Assembly: GCF_000378165.1 (NCBI RefSeq)
Contig: NZ_KB899337.1
Coordinates: forward strand, 62,001 to 126,000
Length of the DNA stretch: 64,000 nucleotides
From: Saccharibacter floricola DSM 15669
Lineage (GTDB): Bacteria; Pseudomonadota; Alphaproteobacteria; Acetobacterales; Acetobacteraceae
Reading direction: 5' to 3'
The notes under the pieces are model-generated. The model saw only the letters and a program-made list of their open reading frames with translations. It searched no databases and was not told where the DNA came from. This document shows positions 26,690 to 37,300 of this stretch, piece after piece (positions within the stretch are counted from its first letter, which is position 1; the number at the start of each line of letters is the position of its first letter). Made by a program: the position numbers and the translations under genes.

Positions 26690-29600
26690 TTAGAAGTCTC
26701 CGTGGAAGTAAGACTGTAGCGGAGCCACTCCCGGATCGCCGTTTTTAAGGGCTGCAATCGCGTAGGTAGCAGCGCGTGCACCAGCGATGGTGGTGTAGTG
26801 AGGAACCCCCATCGTGAGTGCTGAACGGCGGATATCAAAGCTATCGCGAGCAGCCTGCCCTCCTTGCGACGTGTTGATGACCATCTGCACCTCACGGGAG
26901 CGGATGGCATCGACACAATGAGGGCGCCCTTCCAACACTTTGTTGGTGCGTGTGACGGGAATGCCGGCTTCTTCGAGACGTTCAGCGGTGTGACGTGTGG
27001 CGAGGATGGTAAAGCCCATCTCCACAAGTTTCCGCGCGACGGGCTGCACATGTGCCTTGTCGCTATCACGCACAGACAGGAAGACCGTGCCTTCACTTGG
27101 GAGATTCACGCCAGCGGCAAGCTGAGACTTCGCAAAAGCCGTTTCAAACGTGCTGTCGAGGCCCATAACCTCCCCAGTCGAGCGCATTTCTGGCCCCAAG
27201 ATCGTATCAACACCAGAGAAGCGGTGGAACGGGAAGACAGCCTCTTTCACGGCGACATGAGGGGCTACGCTGCGACCATCAAGAGTGAAGTCTGTCAGCT
27301 TGGCGCCGGCCATGATGCGTGCGCCAATTTTCGCGACAGGAACACCGGTTGCTTTGGCCACGAACGGTACGGTGCGGGATGCGCGGGGGTTCACCTCAAG
27401 AACGAACACTTCATCATTCTTGATCGCGAACTGCACATTCATCAAGCCACGAATGCCAAGCTCACGCGCCATGGCTTCCGTCTGTTCTCTCAGCTCTGTG
27501 ACGAGAGCCGGTGAGAGCGTATAAGGCGGTAGGGAGCATGCAGAGTCACCGGAATGGATACCGGCTTCCTCAATATGTTCCATCACACCGGCGACATACA
27601 CATTCTCTCCGTCTGCGATGCAGTCCACATCAGCCTCAATGGCATCATTGAGGTAATGGTCGAGCAGCACGGGAGCAGAGGCGACTTCTTCGCCAGCGGC
27701 ACGCAGCACGGTGTTGAGGTAGTGCGACAACCCTGCGCGATCATAAACGATCTCCATCGCACGGCCACCGAGCACATAGGATGGACGGGCCACGACGGGA
27801 TAGCCAACCTCTTCGGCAACATCGAGCGCCATATCAGGGCGATGAGCAATGCCGTTTTTCGGCTGACGCAGCCCCAGTTTACGCAGCATCTCTTGGAAGC
27901 GTTCGCGGTCTTCTGCGCGGTCAATCGCATCAGCGGGCGTGCCCAAGAGGGTAATGCCGGCTGCTTCAAGCGCGCGGGAGAGCTTCAACGGTGTTTGCCC
28001 ACCATATTGCACGATGCAACCGAGCAGACGACCATTGGTCATTTCCGTGCGGGCGAGGGCGACAACGTCTTCCTCTGTCAGCGGCTCGAAATAGAGACGG
28101 TCGGAGCTGTCATAGTCGGTGGAAACGGTCTCTGGGTTACAGTTGACCATGATGGTTTCAAAGCCGGCTTCGCGCAGAGCATAAGCGGCATGAACACAGC
28201 AATAATCGAATTCAATCCCTTGACCAATCCGGTTAGGGCCGCCGCCGAGGATGATGACCTTATCGCGATCTGTGGGGCGGCTTTCACATTCCGGTGTGCC
28301 GAAGCCCCCTTCATAGGTGGAGTAGAGATACGGTGTGTCGGAGGCAAATTCAGCCGCGCAGGTATCAATGCGGCGATAAACAGGCTGGACGTTCAGCTTG
28401 TTGCGCAAAGCCTCAATGTCTTTGACGCTCTTGCCAGAAAGACGCGCTAATTGACGGTCTGAGAATCCCTGAGCTTTGATGTTGCGCAGGTCGATGGCGT
28501 CTTGAGGGAGGCCATCGCGCTCAATCTGACGCTCGGTTGCCACAAGAGCTTCAATCTGACGAAGGAACCAAGGCTCAAAATGGCAGGCTTCTTGGATGTC
28601 TTCCAAGGAGAGCCCGGCACGGAAAGCTTGAGCGACCATCAAGATGCGTTCTGGGCGTGGCTCAGAGAGCGCGGCGCGGTAGGCATCAGGGGAGCCATCG
28701 CCAGGCGCTTCGACAGGATCAAGCCCCGTTAAGCCCGTCTCCATAGAGCGGAGGCCCTTTTGGAGGGATTCGGCAAAGCTACGTCCCACGGACATCGCTT
28801 CCCCCACAGACTTCATTGACGTGGAGAGCAGCGCTGGCGTGCTTGGGAACTTCTCAAAGGTGAAGCGCGGAATTTTGGTGACCACATAATCAATGGTCGG
28901 CTCAAAGCTGGCAGGCGTGGTTCCGGTAATATCGTTGGTGAGCTCATCAAGCGTGTAGCCAACAGCCAGCTTTGCAGCGATCTTGGCAATCGGGAAGCCG
29001 GTTGCTTTAGAGGCTAGAGCAGAAGAGCGCGAGACGCGTGGGTTCATCTCAATGACGACGACACGGCCATCAACGGGATTGACGCCGAATTGGACGTTAG
29101 ATCCACCTGTTTCCACCCCAATCGCGCGTAAGCAGGCGATGGAAGCATCACGCATCCGCTGATATTCTTTATCTGTCAGCGTGAGGGCGGGAGCAACGGT
29201 GATGGAGTCCCCAGTATGCACACCCATTGGGTCGATATTTTCGATGGAGCATACGATGATGCAGTTATCCGCCGTGTCACGCACGACTTCCATCTCAAAC
29301 TCTTTCCACCCGATAACGGATTCTTCAATCAGAACTTCCGTCGTAGGGGAGGCGTCGAGACCGCTACGGACAATGTCATCGAACTCTTCGCGGTTATAAG
29401 CGATGCCGCCGCCTGATCCACCCATCGTAAAGGAAGGACGGATAATCGCGGGTAGACCTGTATGCTCGACCGCCTCGCGGGCTTCTTCAATCGTATGAGC
29501 GATGGTGCTGCGTGGGCTTTCCACACCGATTTTTTCCATCACTTCACGGAATTTGAAGCGATCTTCAGCGCGGTCAATCACATCAGCGCGGGCACCGATC

Positions 29601-29944
29601 AGCGCAACGCCGTGTTTTTCCAAAAAGCCTGACTTATCCAGGGCCATGGCGGCATTAAGAGCTGTTTGTCCACCCATTGTGGGCAAGACCGCATCGGGTT
29701 TCTCTTTAAGGATGATGCGTTCAACAAATTCCGGCGTGATGGGTTCAATGTAGGTCGCATCGGCCAATCCTGGATCAGTCATGATCGTGGCAGGATTGGA
29801 GTTCAGAAGAATGACGCGATAGCCTTCTTCCTTCAGAGCTTTACAGGCTTGCGCTCCGGAATAGTCGAACTCACAGGCTTGGCCGATAATGATCGGGCCA
29901 GCACCAATGATGAGGATGGAGCGGATATCAGTGCGTTTTGGCAT
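26690..29944 (-). CDS. carB: Carbamoyl-phosphate synthase large subunit
   Basis: Makes carbamoyl phosphate for arginine and pyrimidine synthesis. It has 1084 residues, the standard length. Two homologous ATP-grasp halves are visible: the first begins [20 protein letters not shown], the second [20 protein letters not shown] near residue 565. The C-terminal regulatory MGS-like domain carries [13 protein letters not shown] and [10 protein letters not shown]. It starts 3 bp after the carA stop, so carA-carB is an operon. Confidence 0.98.
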   Translation of the reverse strand: MPKRTDIRSILIIGAGPIIIGQACEFDYSGAQACKALKEEGYRVILLNSNPATIMTDPGLADATYIEPITPEFVERIILKEKPDAVLPTMGGQTALNAAMALDKSGFLEKHGVALIGARADVIDRAEDRFKFREVMEKIGVESPRSTIAHTIEEAREAVEHTGLPAIIRPSFTMGGSGGGIAYNREEFDDIVRSGLDASPTTEVLIEESVIGWKEFEMEVVRDTADNCIIVCSIENIDPMGVHTGDSITVAPALTLTDKEYQRMRDASIACLRAIGVETGGSNVQFGVNPVDGRVVVIEMNPRVSRSSALASKATGFPIAKIAAKLAVGYTLDELTNDITGTTPASFEPTIDYVVTKIPRFTFEKFPSTPALLSTSMKSVGEAMSVGRSFAESLQKGLRSMETGLTGLDPVEAPGDGSPDAYRAALSEPRPERILMVAQAFRAGLSLEDIQEACHFEPWFLRQIEALVATERQIERDGLPQDAIDLRNIKAQGFSDRQLARLSGKSVKDIEALRNKLNVQPVYRRIDTCAAEFASDTPYLYSTYEGGFGTPECESRPTDRDKVIILGGGPNRIGQGIEFDYCCVHAAYALREAGFETIMVNCNPETVSTDYDSSDRLYFEPLTEEDVVALARTEMTNGRLLGCIVQYGGQTPLKLSRALEAAGITLLGTPADAIDRAEDRERFQEMLRKLGLRQPKNGIAHRPDMALDVAEEVGYPVVARPSYVLGGRAMEIVYDRAGLSHYLNTVLRAAGEEVASAPVLLDHYLNDAIEADVDCIADGENVYVAGVMEHIEEAGIHSGDSACSLPPYTLSPALVTELREQTEAMARELGIRGLMNVQFAIKNDEVFVLEVNPRASRTVPFVAKATGVPVAKIGARIMAGAKLTDFTLDGRSVAPHVAVKEAVFPFHRFSGVDTILGPEMRSTGEVMGLDSTFETAFAKSQLAAGVNLPSEGTVFLSVRDSDKAHVQPVARKLVEMGFTILATRHTAERLEEAGIPVTRTNKVLEGRPHCVDAIRSREVQMVINTSQGGQAARDSFDIRRSALTMGVPHYTTIAGARAATYAIAALKNGDPGVAPLQSYFHGDF

Positions 29945-29947
29945 GTC

Positions 29948-31330
29948 TTATGCTCCTGCCTTCTGAGTTGTGCCTTGTGTGTTCGCACGACGATCCATGA
30001 CGGAAACAAAGCGTTCAAAGAGGTAAAAACTATCGGTCGGCCCCGGGCTGGCTTCTGGGTGATATTGCACCGAGAACGCTTCTTTCACCGTAGAGGCAAT
30101 CCCCTCGTTAGAGCCATCAAAGAGGCTGACATGGGTGACTTTCACCGTTTCGGGAAGGCTTTTTTCATCCACAGCAAAGCCGTGATTTTGGCTCGTAATT
30201 TCTACCTTGCCTGTGGTGATGTCCTTAACCGGTTGGTTAGCGCCGCGATGGCCGCGCTCGAGCTTATAGGTGCTGCCGCCCAGAGCGCGAGCAAGTAGCT
30301 GGTGACCAAGGCAGATCCCAAAGATAGGCACATCAGCATTCAGCACAGCCTCAATGGCTGGGACGGCATAAGTGGCGGTTGCCGCAGGGTCGCCCGGGCC
30401 GTTGGAGAGGAAGACACCTTCCGGCTTCAGGGCCAGAATCTCTTCCCCTGTTGCGGTGCCGGGGAGGACATGGACATCACACCCAGCAGAGACCAAGCTG
30501 CGGAGGATGTTATCTTTCGCCCCATAATCAAGGGCGACGACGCGGCGTTTTACGTCTTTTTCAGGACGTTGATTCTGCCATACCGTCTCTGTCCAGTGGC
30601 GTTTGCCTTGCGTGACGTCCTTGGCGAGATCCATCCCGACAAGGCCGGGCCATGTGCGTGCTTTTTCCTTCAGAGCGTCAACGTCAATCTGCCCATTGCG
30701 TGGGAAGGAGAGCACCGCTGTTTGTGGGCCTTTATCGCGGAGGGTGCGGGCGATAAAGCGCGTATCAATGCCGCTAATGCCGCTGCGCCCTTGAGCAATC
30801 AGCCACTCATTAAGGGACTTGGTAGAGCGCCAATTAGCTGGAGCGGTTACGTCCTCTTTTACGACCAAGCCGAGGGCGGCCATTGTCGGGGCTTCGTTAT
30901 CTTCAGGATTCGTGCCGACATTGCCGATATGTGGGAAGGTGAAGGTCACAATCTGCCCGGCAAAAGAAGGGTCTGTCAGTGTTTCCTGATAGCCTGTCAT
31001 ACCCGTGGAGAAGCAAAGCTCTCCAACGGCGGCGTCATTATGAGCGCCAAAGCCGCGCCCCCATAGGAGGGTGCCGTCAGCAAGGGCGAGAGCCGCTGTT
31101 GCGCCGTTTGGGCGGGTTGTATTGGAGGCGTGTGACATAGAAGGCGCTTCCTCTGAAGTGTCGTTCAGATCTGCCAGGGTAATTCCCGGCACGTGGAGGA
31201 GGGCAGGCCAGTGTTTAGCGGGCACTGTGCCGGACTGGCGCCATTTGCGCACAGCCTCGCTGCCAACACCGGTCAGCTGGGCGATTTCGGTAACGCCCCC
31301 TGCTTTTTGAATAATTGCATCAATGTTCAT
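29948..31330 (-). CDS. carA: Carbamoyl-phosphate synthase small subunit with N-terminal helix-turn-helix extension
   Basis: The glutaminase subunit that feeds ammonia to CarB. Residues 65-460 are a normal CarA: the start-like MSHASN, LADGTLLWGRGFGAH, and the class I amidotransferase nucleophile in FGICLGHQLLARAL with the His-Glu pair in QYHPEASPGPTD. Residues 1-64 are extra. IIQKAGGVTEIAQLTGVGSE followed by AVRKWRQSGTVPAKHW looks like a Cro/YdaS-type DNA-binding helix-turn-helix. The ATG at 31330 has GGAG 8 bp upstream and is well placed. The internal ATG at 31138 has a GAGG 11 bp upstream, so both a long and a short form are possible. Two dyad-symmetric repeats lie upstream (31394-31451). 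Confidence 0.93.
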   Translation of the reverse strand: MNIDAIIQKAGGVTEIAQLTGVGSEAVRKWRQSGTVPAKHWPALLHVPGITLADLNDTSEEAPSMSHASNTTRPNGATAALALADGTLLWGRGFGAHNDAAVGELCFSTGMTGYQETLTDPSFAGQIVTFTFPHIGNVGTNPEDNEAPTMAALGLVVKEDVTAPANWRSTKSLNEWLIAQGRSGISGIDTRFIARTLRDKGPQTAVLSFPRNGQIDVDALKEKARTWPGLVGMDLAKDVTQGKRHWTETVWQNQRPEKDVKRRVVALDYGAKDNILRSLVSAGCDVHVLPGTATGEEILALKPEGVFLSNGPGDPAATATYAVPAIEAVLNADVPIFGICLGHQLLARALGGSTYKLERGHRGANQPVKDITTGKVEITSQNHGFAVDEKSLPETVKVTHVSLFDGSNEGIASTVKEAFSVQYHPEASPGPTDSFYLFERFVSVMDRRANTQGTTQKAGA

Positions 31331-31393
31331 GGCTTTCTCCGCCTCGTGCCGTCCTCAGAGACCTACCGCCTAGATAGGGCATGAGAGATGAAA

Positions 31394-31451
31394 TGGGAAG
31401 TTTTTTCCGACATGAAAAGGGCAGGTCTGTGAGTTGGGAAATTTTTTCCGA
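31394..31451. promoter_or_regulatory. Two near-identical dyad-symmetric repeats between carA and yqeY
   Basis: TGGGAAGTTTTTTCCGA at 31394-31410 and TGGGAAATTTTTTCCGA at 31435-31451 match at 16 of 17 positions. Their starts are 41 bp apart, about four helical turns. Each has dyad symmetry (GGAAA-TTT-TTTCC; the first copy has one mismatch). They lie 64 and 105 bp upstream of the carA start codon and 93-134 bp upstream of yqeY. This is what a dimeric repressor or activator site looks like; the protein is unknown. Confidence 0.6.
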
Positions 31452-31543
31452 GATTCTCCCCTTTATCGACAGGGTCATAAGAGGCTGGTAGAGGTTTAAG
31501 CGTCTTTTTTGACTAAGAAAAATATCATGGCAGGAGTATGGTT

Positions 31544-31996
31544 ATGTCACTTCGCGCACGTCTTATGGACGATATTAAAGCCGCAATGAAAGCTGGGCAG
31601 TCTGAACGCGTCGCTCAGCTGCGTGCAATTACAGCGAAAGTTAAAGATTTGGACGTGGCAGCGCGTGCGAAGGATGTCGTCGTTAGTGATGAGGATATCC
31701 TTCTGGCTTTGCGTTCTATGATTAAATCGCGCTCAGAATCAGTGGAGATGTATATCAAGGGTAATCGTCCAGAATTAGCAGAAAAAGAAGAGCGTGAAAT
31801 TGAGACGATCCGTTCTTATCTGCCTGCGGAGCTGGATGATGACACTGTGAAAACGGCGATTAAAGAGGCTGTTGCTGAGGTGAAAGCCGAAAGCATGAAA
31901 GATATGGGCCGCGTGATGGCGGTGCTGAAAAAACGCTTCGGTGCTGCGCTGAATGCAGCCAAAGCCAGTGCGTTTGTTAAAGAGCATTTGGGCTAA
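31544..31996 (+). CDS. GatB/YqeY domain protein
   Basis: A 150-residue single-domain protein of the YqeY family. It resembles the C-terminal tail of the GatB subunit of the tRNA amidotransferase. Conserved blocks seen are LRARLMDDIKAAMKA, LRSMIKSRSESVEMY, and the end DMGRVMAVLKKRF with FVKEHLG. Its precise role is not established. I use the ATG at 31544, because GGAG lies 7 bp before it and only 1 bp before the ATG at 31538. Gene order carA / yqeY-dnaG-rpoD is conserved in alphaproteobacteria. A DMT transporter gene on the other strand separates it from dnaG here. Confidence 0.9.
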   Translation: MSLRARLMDDIKAAMKAGQSERVAQLRAITAKVKDLDVAARAKDVVVSDEDILLALRSMIKSRSESVEMYIKGNRPELAEKEEREIETIRSYLPAELDDDTVKTAIKEAVAEVKAESMKDMGRVMAVLKKRFGAALNAAKASAFVKEHLG

Positions 31997-32003
31997 GAGA
32001 GTT

Positions 32004-32041
32004 AAAGAAGGCAGTCTTAAAGTTACTGGGCTGCCTTCTTT
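32004..32041. terminator. Terminator after yqeY
   Basis: AAAGAAGGCAG pairs with CTGCCTTCTTT around a 16-base loop. It lies between convergent yqeY and the DMT transporter gene and can serve both. Confidence 0.8.
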
Positions 32042-32056
32042 GCATGTCGGAACACT

Positions 32057-33016
32057 TTAAGCGTGTCCGTCCGGTATATGTTTGCTAGGACGATGGGCAT
32101 ACATGCAGCTCAGCACGCTGCTGCTGACGAGGATAATCGCCAAGGCCTCGGGAAGCGTTGGCCAGCGCTGTTCCCACAAGAATCCGTAAATGAGCGAAAA
32201 GAGCGTTTCAAAGAGGATCATCCCACCGACCATTGTGAGGGGGACGAGGCGGCTCATGCGGTTCCAAAAACTGTTGGCCGCGACGGAAGCTAAGAGGCCC
32301 ATACCCATCGAAACGGCGATAAAGAGCCCCCACTTTTCCGTCGGAACGGATTGCCACAAGAAGGCAGCAGGCAGCATAAGAAGTGCCATTGCCCCCGTAA
32401 CAAGTCCGGTAAGCATATTCCATTCATGCTCACTGGTGGGGGGATTGAGCTGGTTAAGCCAGCGCGCATTGCGAATGGTGTAAGCACTCCAAGAAATCAG
32501 AGCGATGACCGCGCAGAGCAAGCCGATCATGAGAGAAAGCGCACTATGGCCCTCCGTGCTGTGGCTTGCCATGTGAAAGCCCTGCCACGCAATGCAGCTT
32601 ATGCCCGCTGTGCTCAACAGAATAGACGGCACAAGGCGTCGTAAAGGGACGGCCCCATCTTCAAGGGCTCCGACGACCGTGACGGTGACGGGTAAAAACC
32701 CAACGATCAGTGTTGGCATGGCAATGCCGCAAAGCTGAACGCTTGTGCCGAGAATGACGTAGTAGAGAATATTCCCCAAAAAGCTGAGAATAATAAGCTC
32801 GCGCCATGCCTTTCCCGTCAGGCGTGCGGTAAGGGCGCGCCAACGTGGGAGCAGGGCGACAAGCGCAAAGAGACCGTAGGTAAGATAACGCACGGTAGCC
32901 AGTTGGAGAGGGCTGAACGGTTGGATCAATGCAGGTGCTAGCAGTGCCAGTCCCCAAAGAGCCCCCGCGGCTGCGCCGCACCCAAAACCAACAAGCGTCG
33001 TGTGTTTCATACGCAA
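32057..33016 (-). CDS. DMT superfamily (EamA-type) membrane transporter
   Basis: A 319-residue inner-membrane protein with about ten hydrophobic helices in two repeated halves, as in EamA/DMT metabolite exporters. The first half opens GFGCGAAAGALWGLALLAPA; the second ends LFSLIYGFLWEQRWPTLPEA with a last helix, followed by a short basic tail (MYAHRPSKH). The start is a TTG at 33016 with GGAG 7 bp upstream, or the ATG at 33010. Substrate cannot be predicted. It interrupts the usual yqeY-dnaG neighbourhood. Confidence 0.85.
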   Translation of the reverse strand: MRMKHTTLVGFGCGAAAGALWGLALLAPALIQPFSPLQLATVRYLTYGLFALVALLPRWRALTARLTGKAWRELIILSFLGNILYYVILGTSVQLCGIAMPTLIVGFLPVTVTVVGALEDGAVPLRRLVPSILLSTAGISCIAWQGFHMASHSTEGHSALSLMIGLLCAVIALISWSAYTIRNARWLNQLNPPTSEHEWNMLTGLVTGAMALLMLPAAFLWQSVPTEKWGLFIAVSMGMGLLASVAANSFWNRMSRLVPLTMVGGMILFETLFSLIYGFLWEQRWPTLPEALAIILVSSSVLSCMYAHRPSKHIPDGHA

Positions 33017-33110
33017 AGAGTGTCTCCGTGATCTATGAGGTTAATCATGCTATGATCTGCATGATCTTATGAGATAGATCAAACGTGAATGGGCGTATCA
33101 GACGGATTTT

Positions 33111-34958
33111 ATGGCTTTCGACACACATTTTCTCGACGAACTCCGTCAACGTACCCCGTTAACGTCCCTGATTGGGCGGCGTCACAAATTAACGCGCTCT
33201 GGGCGGAACTGGAAAACATGCTGCCCATTCCATGGTGAAAAGAGCCCGTCTTTTTATATTTATGACGATCACTTCCATTGTTTTGGCTGTGGGGTGCATG
33301 GAGATGCCATTAGCTTTGTGATGCAAAGTGATGGAAGTAGCTTTCCTGAAGCCGTCGAAAAACTCGCTTCTGAAGCGGGGATGGAGATACCAAAGGACGA
33401 TCCACAGCAGGAAGAAAAAGCACGAGAGCGTCAGTCGCTTTATGATGTTTTGGCACGCGTGCAAGAGCTTTATCGCCAAAACCTCTATACAGCGGAGGGG
33501 CGAGAGGGGCTGGCCTATTTAACGAGGCGAGGCCTGAGAGAGGAAACGCTGGAGCGCTTTGGCTTGGGTTGGTCTGGTGATGGCCGCTCTCTCGTCGCCG
33601 CTTTGCGCGCTGATGGGATAACAGTTGAGCAACTCGCGCAGGTTGGTCTGATGCGCCTTGGTGAGGCGGGTCATCCTCGCGGGGAGTTGTTCTTTAACCG
33701 TGTCACGTTCCCTATTCGTGATCGGAAAGGGCGTGTGATCTCCTTTGGCGGGCGTATTCTGGGAGATGGACAGCCGAAATATCTCAATGGCCCAGAAACG
33801 CCACTTTTTTCCAAACGGCGCACGCTGTTTAACCTTGATCATGCCACACAAGCCGTCAGGAAGGGTGCTGAGCTTGTGGTGGTTGAAGGGTATATGGACG
33901 CCATCGCACTTGATCAGGCGGGCTTACAGGGCGCTGTGGCTCCTCTGGGAACGGCCCTAGGGGAGGAGCAGCTAGAGCTTCTTTGGCGTTTAACGCCACG
34001 GCCTATTATCTGCCTTGATGGAGACCAAGCCGGGCAACGCGCTGCGTTACGGGTATGTGAGGTCGCTTTGCCGCTTCTCTCAGCGGAAAAAAGCCTGAGT
34101 TTTTGCCGCTTAAGTGAAGGTGATGACCCGGATAGTTTTGTCCAGCGTGAAGGTGCTACGGCGATGGCCGAGCGTTTTGCGCATGCGCGACCGATGGTGG
34201 AGGAACTCTTTAACCTGTTAAGTGTGCGTGAGGTTAACCCGGGGCCTGAGCAAAGAGCGGCGTTGCGTGAGCGATTGATTGCTTTATCACGGCAGATTCC
34301 AGAGCGTAACTTAGCGAGTGAATATCGCAGCACGTTCTTGGATCTCTTTTTTGAGCGTTTCCGCCGTCATAAGGGGAAAAGGGGCGCGCGTTCACCGGGA
34401 AGGGTTTCTACAGGGCCGAGAGAGCCTCGCTCCGTTGCAGAAGGTGCTGTTGAGCGTCTGAATGTATTGACGGTGCTTATTGTGTGCCATCCCGCCATTT
34501 TACCCCATATTGAGCAAGCCTATACGCAGTTAATGCTGCCTGACACCTTAAACGATGTGCGGGAAGCGGTTTTGGAATGGGCCGATCAAAGCGAAGAACT
34601 AACAGCCGAAAATTGTCAGAAATGGATGCAAGAGCATGGCTTGGGAGAGGTACTCTCATCGCTTATTGATGGGCCGTTGCCGCGGACATTACGATCAGCA
34701 CGCTCTGATGATGATATGCTGAAGGTTGATGTATTGGAAAGCTGGTGGCATTTTTATGCCCTCGTGAATTTTGCGTCCTTTGAGCGTGAGGTTCAGCAGT
34801 CGGTAGAGGATGTGTTGATGGCAGCGTATTCAAAATCTTCCGACTCGAGTGAGGGCGAGCGCTTCCCAGTGAGCATATTAGCGCGTATGAAGGTTGTGGA
34901 AGCGTTAAAACGGGGTGAACAACCAGAATTAGATGAAGGAACCGACGCGCCCCCTTGA
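33111..34958 (+). CDS. dnaG: DNA primase
   Basis: Makes RNA primers for DNA replication. It has 615 residues. The N-terminal CHC2 zinc ribbon has CPFHGEKSPSF and CFGCGVHGD. The RNA polymerase core with TOPRIM follows (VVVEGYMDAIALDQ, CLDGDQAGQRA), and then the C-terminal helicase-interaction region, which is less conserved. A linker at about residues 415-445 is basic and low-complexity (RRHKGKRGARSPGR). rpoD follows on the same strand after 177 bp, as in the macromolecular synthesis operon. Confidence 0.96.
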   Translation: MAFDTHFLDELRQRTPLTSLIGRRHKLTRSGRNWKTCCPFHGEKSPSFYIYDDHFHCFGCGVHGDAISFVMQSDGSSFPEAVEKLASEAGMEIPKDDPQQEEKARERQSLYDVLARVQELYRQNLYTAEGREGLAYLTRRGLREETLERFGLGWSGDGRSLVAALRADGITVEQLAQVGLMRLGEAGHPRGELFFNRVTFPIRDRKGRVISFGGRILGDGQPKYLNGPETPLFSKRRTLFNLDHATQAVRKGAELVVVEGYMDAIALDQAGLQGAVAPLGTALGEEQLELLWRLTPRPIICLDGDQAGQRAALRVCEVALPLLSAEKSLSFCRLSEGDDPDSFVQREGATAMAERFAHARPMVEELFNLLSVREVNPGPEQRAALRERLIALSRQIPERNLASEYRSTFLDLFFERFRRHKGKRGARSPGRVSTGPREPRSVAEGAVERLNVLTVLIVCHPAILPHIEQAYTQLMLPDTLNDVREAVLEWADQSEELTAENCQKWMQEHGLGEVLSSLIDGPLPRTLRSARSDDDMLKVDVLESWWHFYALVNFASFEREVQQSVEDVLMAAYSKSSDSSEGERFPVSILARMKVVEALKRGEQPELDEGTDAPP

Positions 34959-35135
34959 AGCGCGTTTAACGGCGCCCAACACTTATGAGATAGGAGTGTG
35001 CAATAAAGGGAGTGGGGGTATTTGTTATCAAAAAAACCGATTTTACCCCCTGCCAGAGCTTGACTTGGAGCTCAGGATTGACCACTTGCACGCTGCCCAC
35101 CTACTGGCATTTGAGTAGAGTTGACGGAGAGACGC

Positions 35136-37100
35136 ATGGCCACGAAATCAGCCTCTGGAACGGATCGGAATGCACCCGAGCAGGATGGACCTCCTCTGGA
35201 TGTGCAATCAGCTGCCGTAAAGAGACTGATTGCCAAGGGACGATCAGGCGGGAGCATTACGTTTGACGAGCTGAACGCTGTTCTGCCTCAGGACAAAATG
35301 ACGTCTGAGCAGATTGAAGACGTTATGGCGGCTCTTTCTGAGATGGGCATTCAGGTTGTTGAAAATACCGACCGTGAAGAAGAGACGCCAAGTGAGACGA
35401 CCGCCACCCCGTCGGAGGCGAATGAGGAACAAAGCGAGAGCGGAAATGTCGATGCCGTAGCGGCAAGCCGCACGGATGACCCTGTGCGGATGTATCTGCG
35501 CGAGATGGGAGCCGTGGAGCTTCTTTCACGCGAAGGTGAGATTGCCATTGCCAAGCGTATTGAGGCTGGGCGGGGCGAGATGATTAACGGCCTGTGCCAT
35601 AGTCCGTTGACGTTCCGTTCTATTCTGGGTTGGTACGAGCAGCTTAAAGACGAAACTTTGCCATTGCGTGAAGTGATTGATCTTGAAGCGAGCCAAGGAG
35701 ACCCGGAAGAAGCCTCGATGGAGGGTCTCTCTGACGAGGCACCACCAGAAGAAGATAACGACGCAGATTCTGAAAACGACGAGAATGGTGAAGAGTCTGA
35801 AGGTGGCGAAGGCGGTAATGGCGAAGGCAATGGCTTGTCGCTTTCCGCTTTGGAAGAGAAGCTAAAACCAGAGATTATGCTGCTCTTTGAAGCTTTTGAG
35901 CCTTTGTATCAGAAGCTATCACGGATGCAGAACAAACGCGTTGAAGCGTTGATGGAAGGTGAAGAAGCTTCCGATCGTGCTGAGAAAAGCTACGCAAAAT
36001 TGCGGGGTGAGCTTGTCGCTTTAGTCGGGCGGATGCATCTGAACAATAATCGCATTGAAGAGCTTGTTGAGTCTATCAAAGCGCATGTGCAGCGGCTGAA
36101 TACGGTTGAAGGACGGATGCTGCGTTTGGCAGAAAGCTGCAAGATTGCGCGTGAAGACTTTATGTCCCGCTATCGCTATCATGAGCTGGATCCAGAATGG
36201 CTTGAGCAGATTACGGTTCTGCCTGGGAAGGGTTGGAAAACATTAACAACCAAGCATATGGATCAGCTGGCGTCGATGCGGAAGCAGGTAGCTGACCTTT
36301 CGTGTGAGACGGGTTTGCCTGTTGATGAGTTCCGTCAAGTTTATCAGACGATTTCGCGCGGTGAGCGTGACTCGACACGCGCGAAGAAGGAAATGATCGA
36401 GGCGAATCTGCGCTTGGTGATTTCAATTGCGAAGAAATATACAAACCGTGGATTGCAATTCTTGGATCTCATCCAAGAAGGGAATATCGGCCTGATGAAG
36501 GCGGTTGATAAATTTGAATATCGCCGTGGTTATAAGTTCTCCACCTACGCTACATGGTGGATCCGTCAGGCAATTACGCGTTCGATTGCTGATCAAGCGA
36601 AGACTATCCGTATTCCAGTTCATATGATCGAGACGATCAATAAATTGGTGCGGACATCACGTCAGATGCTGCACGAAATTGGCCGTGAACCTGCACCGGA
36701 AGAGCTCGCTGAAAAGCTCGGTATGCCGCTTGAGAAAGTGCGTAAGGTTCTGAAAATTGCTAAAGAGCCGATTTCTTTGGAAACACCGATTGGTGATGAA
36801 GAAGACAGCCATCTTGGCGACTTTATTGAGGATAAGACCGCTATTATCCCGTTGGATGCGGCTATCCAGACCAATCTGCGTGAAGCTACAACCCGCGTTC
36901 TGGCCTCGTTGACCCCACGTGAAGAGCGTGTCCTGCGGATGCGTTTCGGAATTGGGATGAACACTGACCATACATTGGAAGAAGTCGGGCAACAATTTAA
37001 CGTGACGCGTGAGCGTATTCGTCAGATTGAAGCCAAAGCGCTGCGTAAGCTGAAACATCCAAGCCGTAGCCGTAAACTCCGTTCCTTCCTTGACGATTGA
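35136..37100 (+). CDS. rpoD: RNA polymerase primary sigma factor (sigma-70)
   Basis: Housekeeping sigma factor, 654 residues. Region 1.1 is at about 20-85. An acidic low-complexity insert (Asp/Glu/Gly-rich, about 195-240) sits in the non-conserved region. Regions 2.1-2.4 include [20 protein letters not shown] and [20 protein letters not shown]. Region 3 is next, and region 4.2 has the helix-turn-helix [21 protein letters not shown] start at the ATG at 35136, which has GGAG 6 bp upstream; the TTG 15 bp earlier has no site. Confidence 0.97.
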   Translation: MATKSASGTDRNAPEQDGPPLDVQSAAVKRLIAKGRSGGSITFDELNAVLPQDKMTSEQIEDVMAALSEMGIQVVENTDREEETPSETTATPSEANEEQSESGNVDAVAASRTDDPVRMYLREMGAVELLSREGEIAIAKRIEAGRGEMINGLCHSPLTFRSILGWYEQLKDETLPLREVIDLEASQGDPEEASMEGLSDEAPPEEDNDADSENDENGEESEGGEGGNGEGNGLSLSALEEKLKPEIMLLFEAFEPLYQKLSRMQNKRVEALMEGEEASDRAEKSYAKLRGELVALVGRMHLNNNRIEELVESIKAHVQRLNTVEGRMLRLAESCKIAREDFMSRYRYHELDPEWLEQITVLPGKGWKTLTTKHMDQLASMRKQVADLSCETGLPVDEFRQVYQTISRGERDSTRAKKEMIEANLRLVISIAKKYTNRGLQFLDLIQEGNIGLMKAVDKFEYRRGYKFSTYATWWIRQAITRSIADQAKTIRIPVHMIETINKLVRTSRQMLHEIGREPAPEELAEKLGMPLEKVRKVLKIAKEPISLETPIGDEEDSHLGDFIEDKTAIIPLDAAIQTNLREATTRVLASLTPREERVLRMRFGIGMNTDHTLEEVGQQFNVTRERIRQIEAKALRKLKHPSRSRKLRSFLDD

Positions 37101-37114
37101 TGCTGTATAGGGGA

Positions 37115-37138
37115 GATGCTCTCTAGCAAGAGGGCATC
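37115..37138 (+). terminator. Probable terminator after rpoD
   Basis: GATGCTCTCT pairs with AGAGGGCATC (one G-T wobble) around the loop AGCA. A T-rich stretch begins a few bases later. It starts 15 bp after the rpoD stop. Confidence 0.55.
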
Positions 37139-37300
37139 ATTCTCTTGCTTTTTTCCATTATTTGTGGTTAAAGGCCGCTTTCCCTGCCGTGATGATAGGC
37201 GTCTTCACGGCTATACCCGCGTCTTTTTCTTTTATGAGAAGAAGGGGTTTTAAATCGGCACTGGGCCGGTTTGGGTTGACCTTATCCGAAGGGAGTTTTC

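Noticed and set aside
27554-28450. Open frame of 298 codons on the plus strand
   Set aside because: It lies opposite carB, a full-length and clearly conserved gene; its translation matches no family I know. The same applies to the 236-codon frame at 1710-2420 opposite the RND permease.
35014-35050. GGGGGTA/TACCCCC inverted repeat between dnaG and rpoD
   Set aside because: The loop is 23 bases and no T-run follows, so it is not a credible terminator. A TTGACC about 55 bp before rpoD lacks a good -10 box, so I do not call a promoter either.
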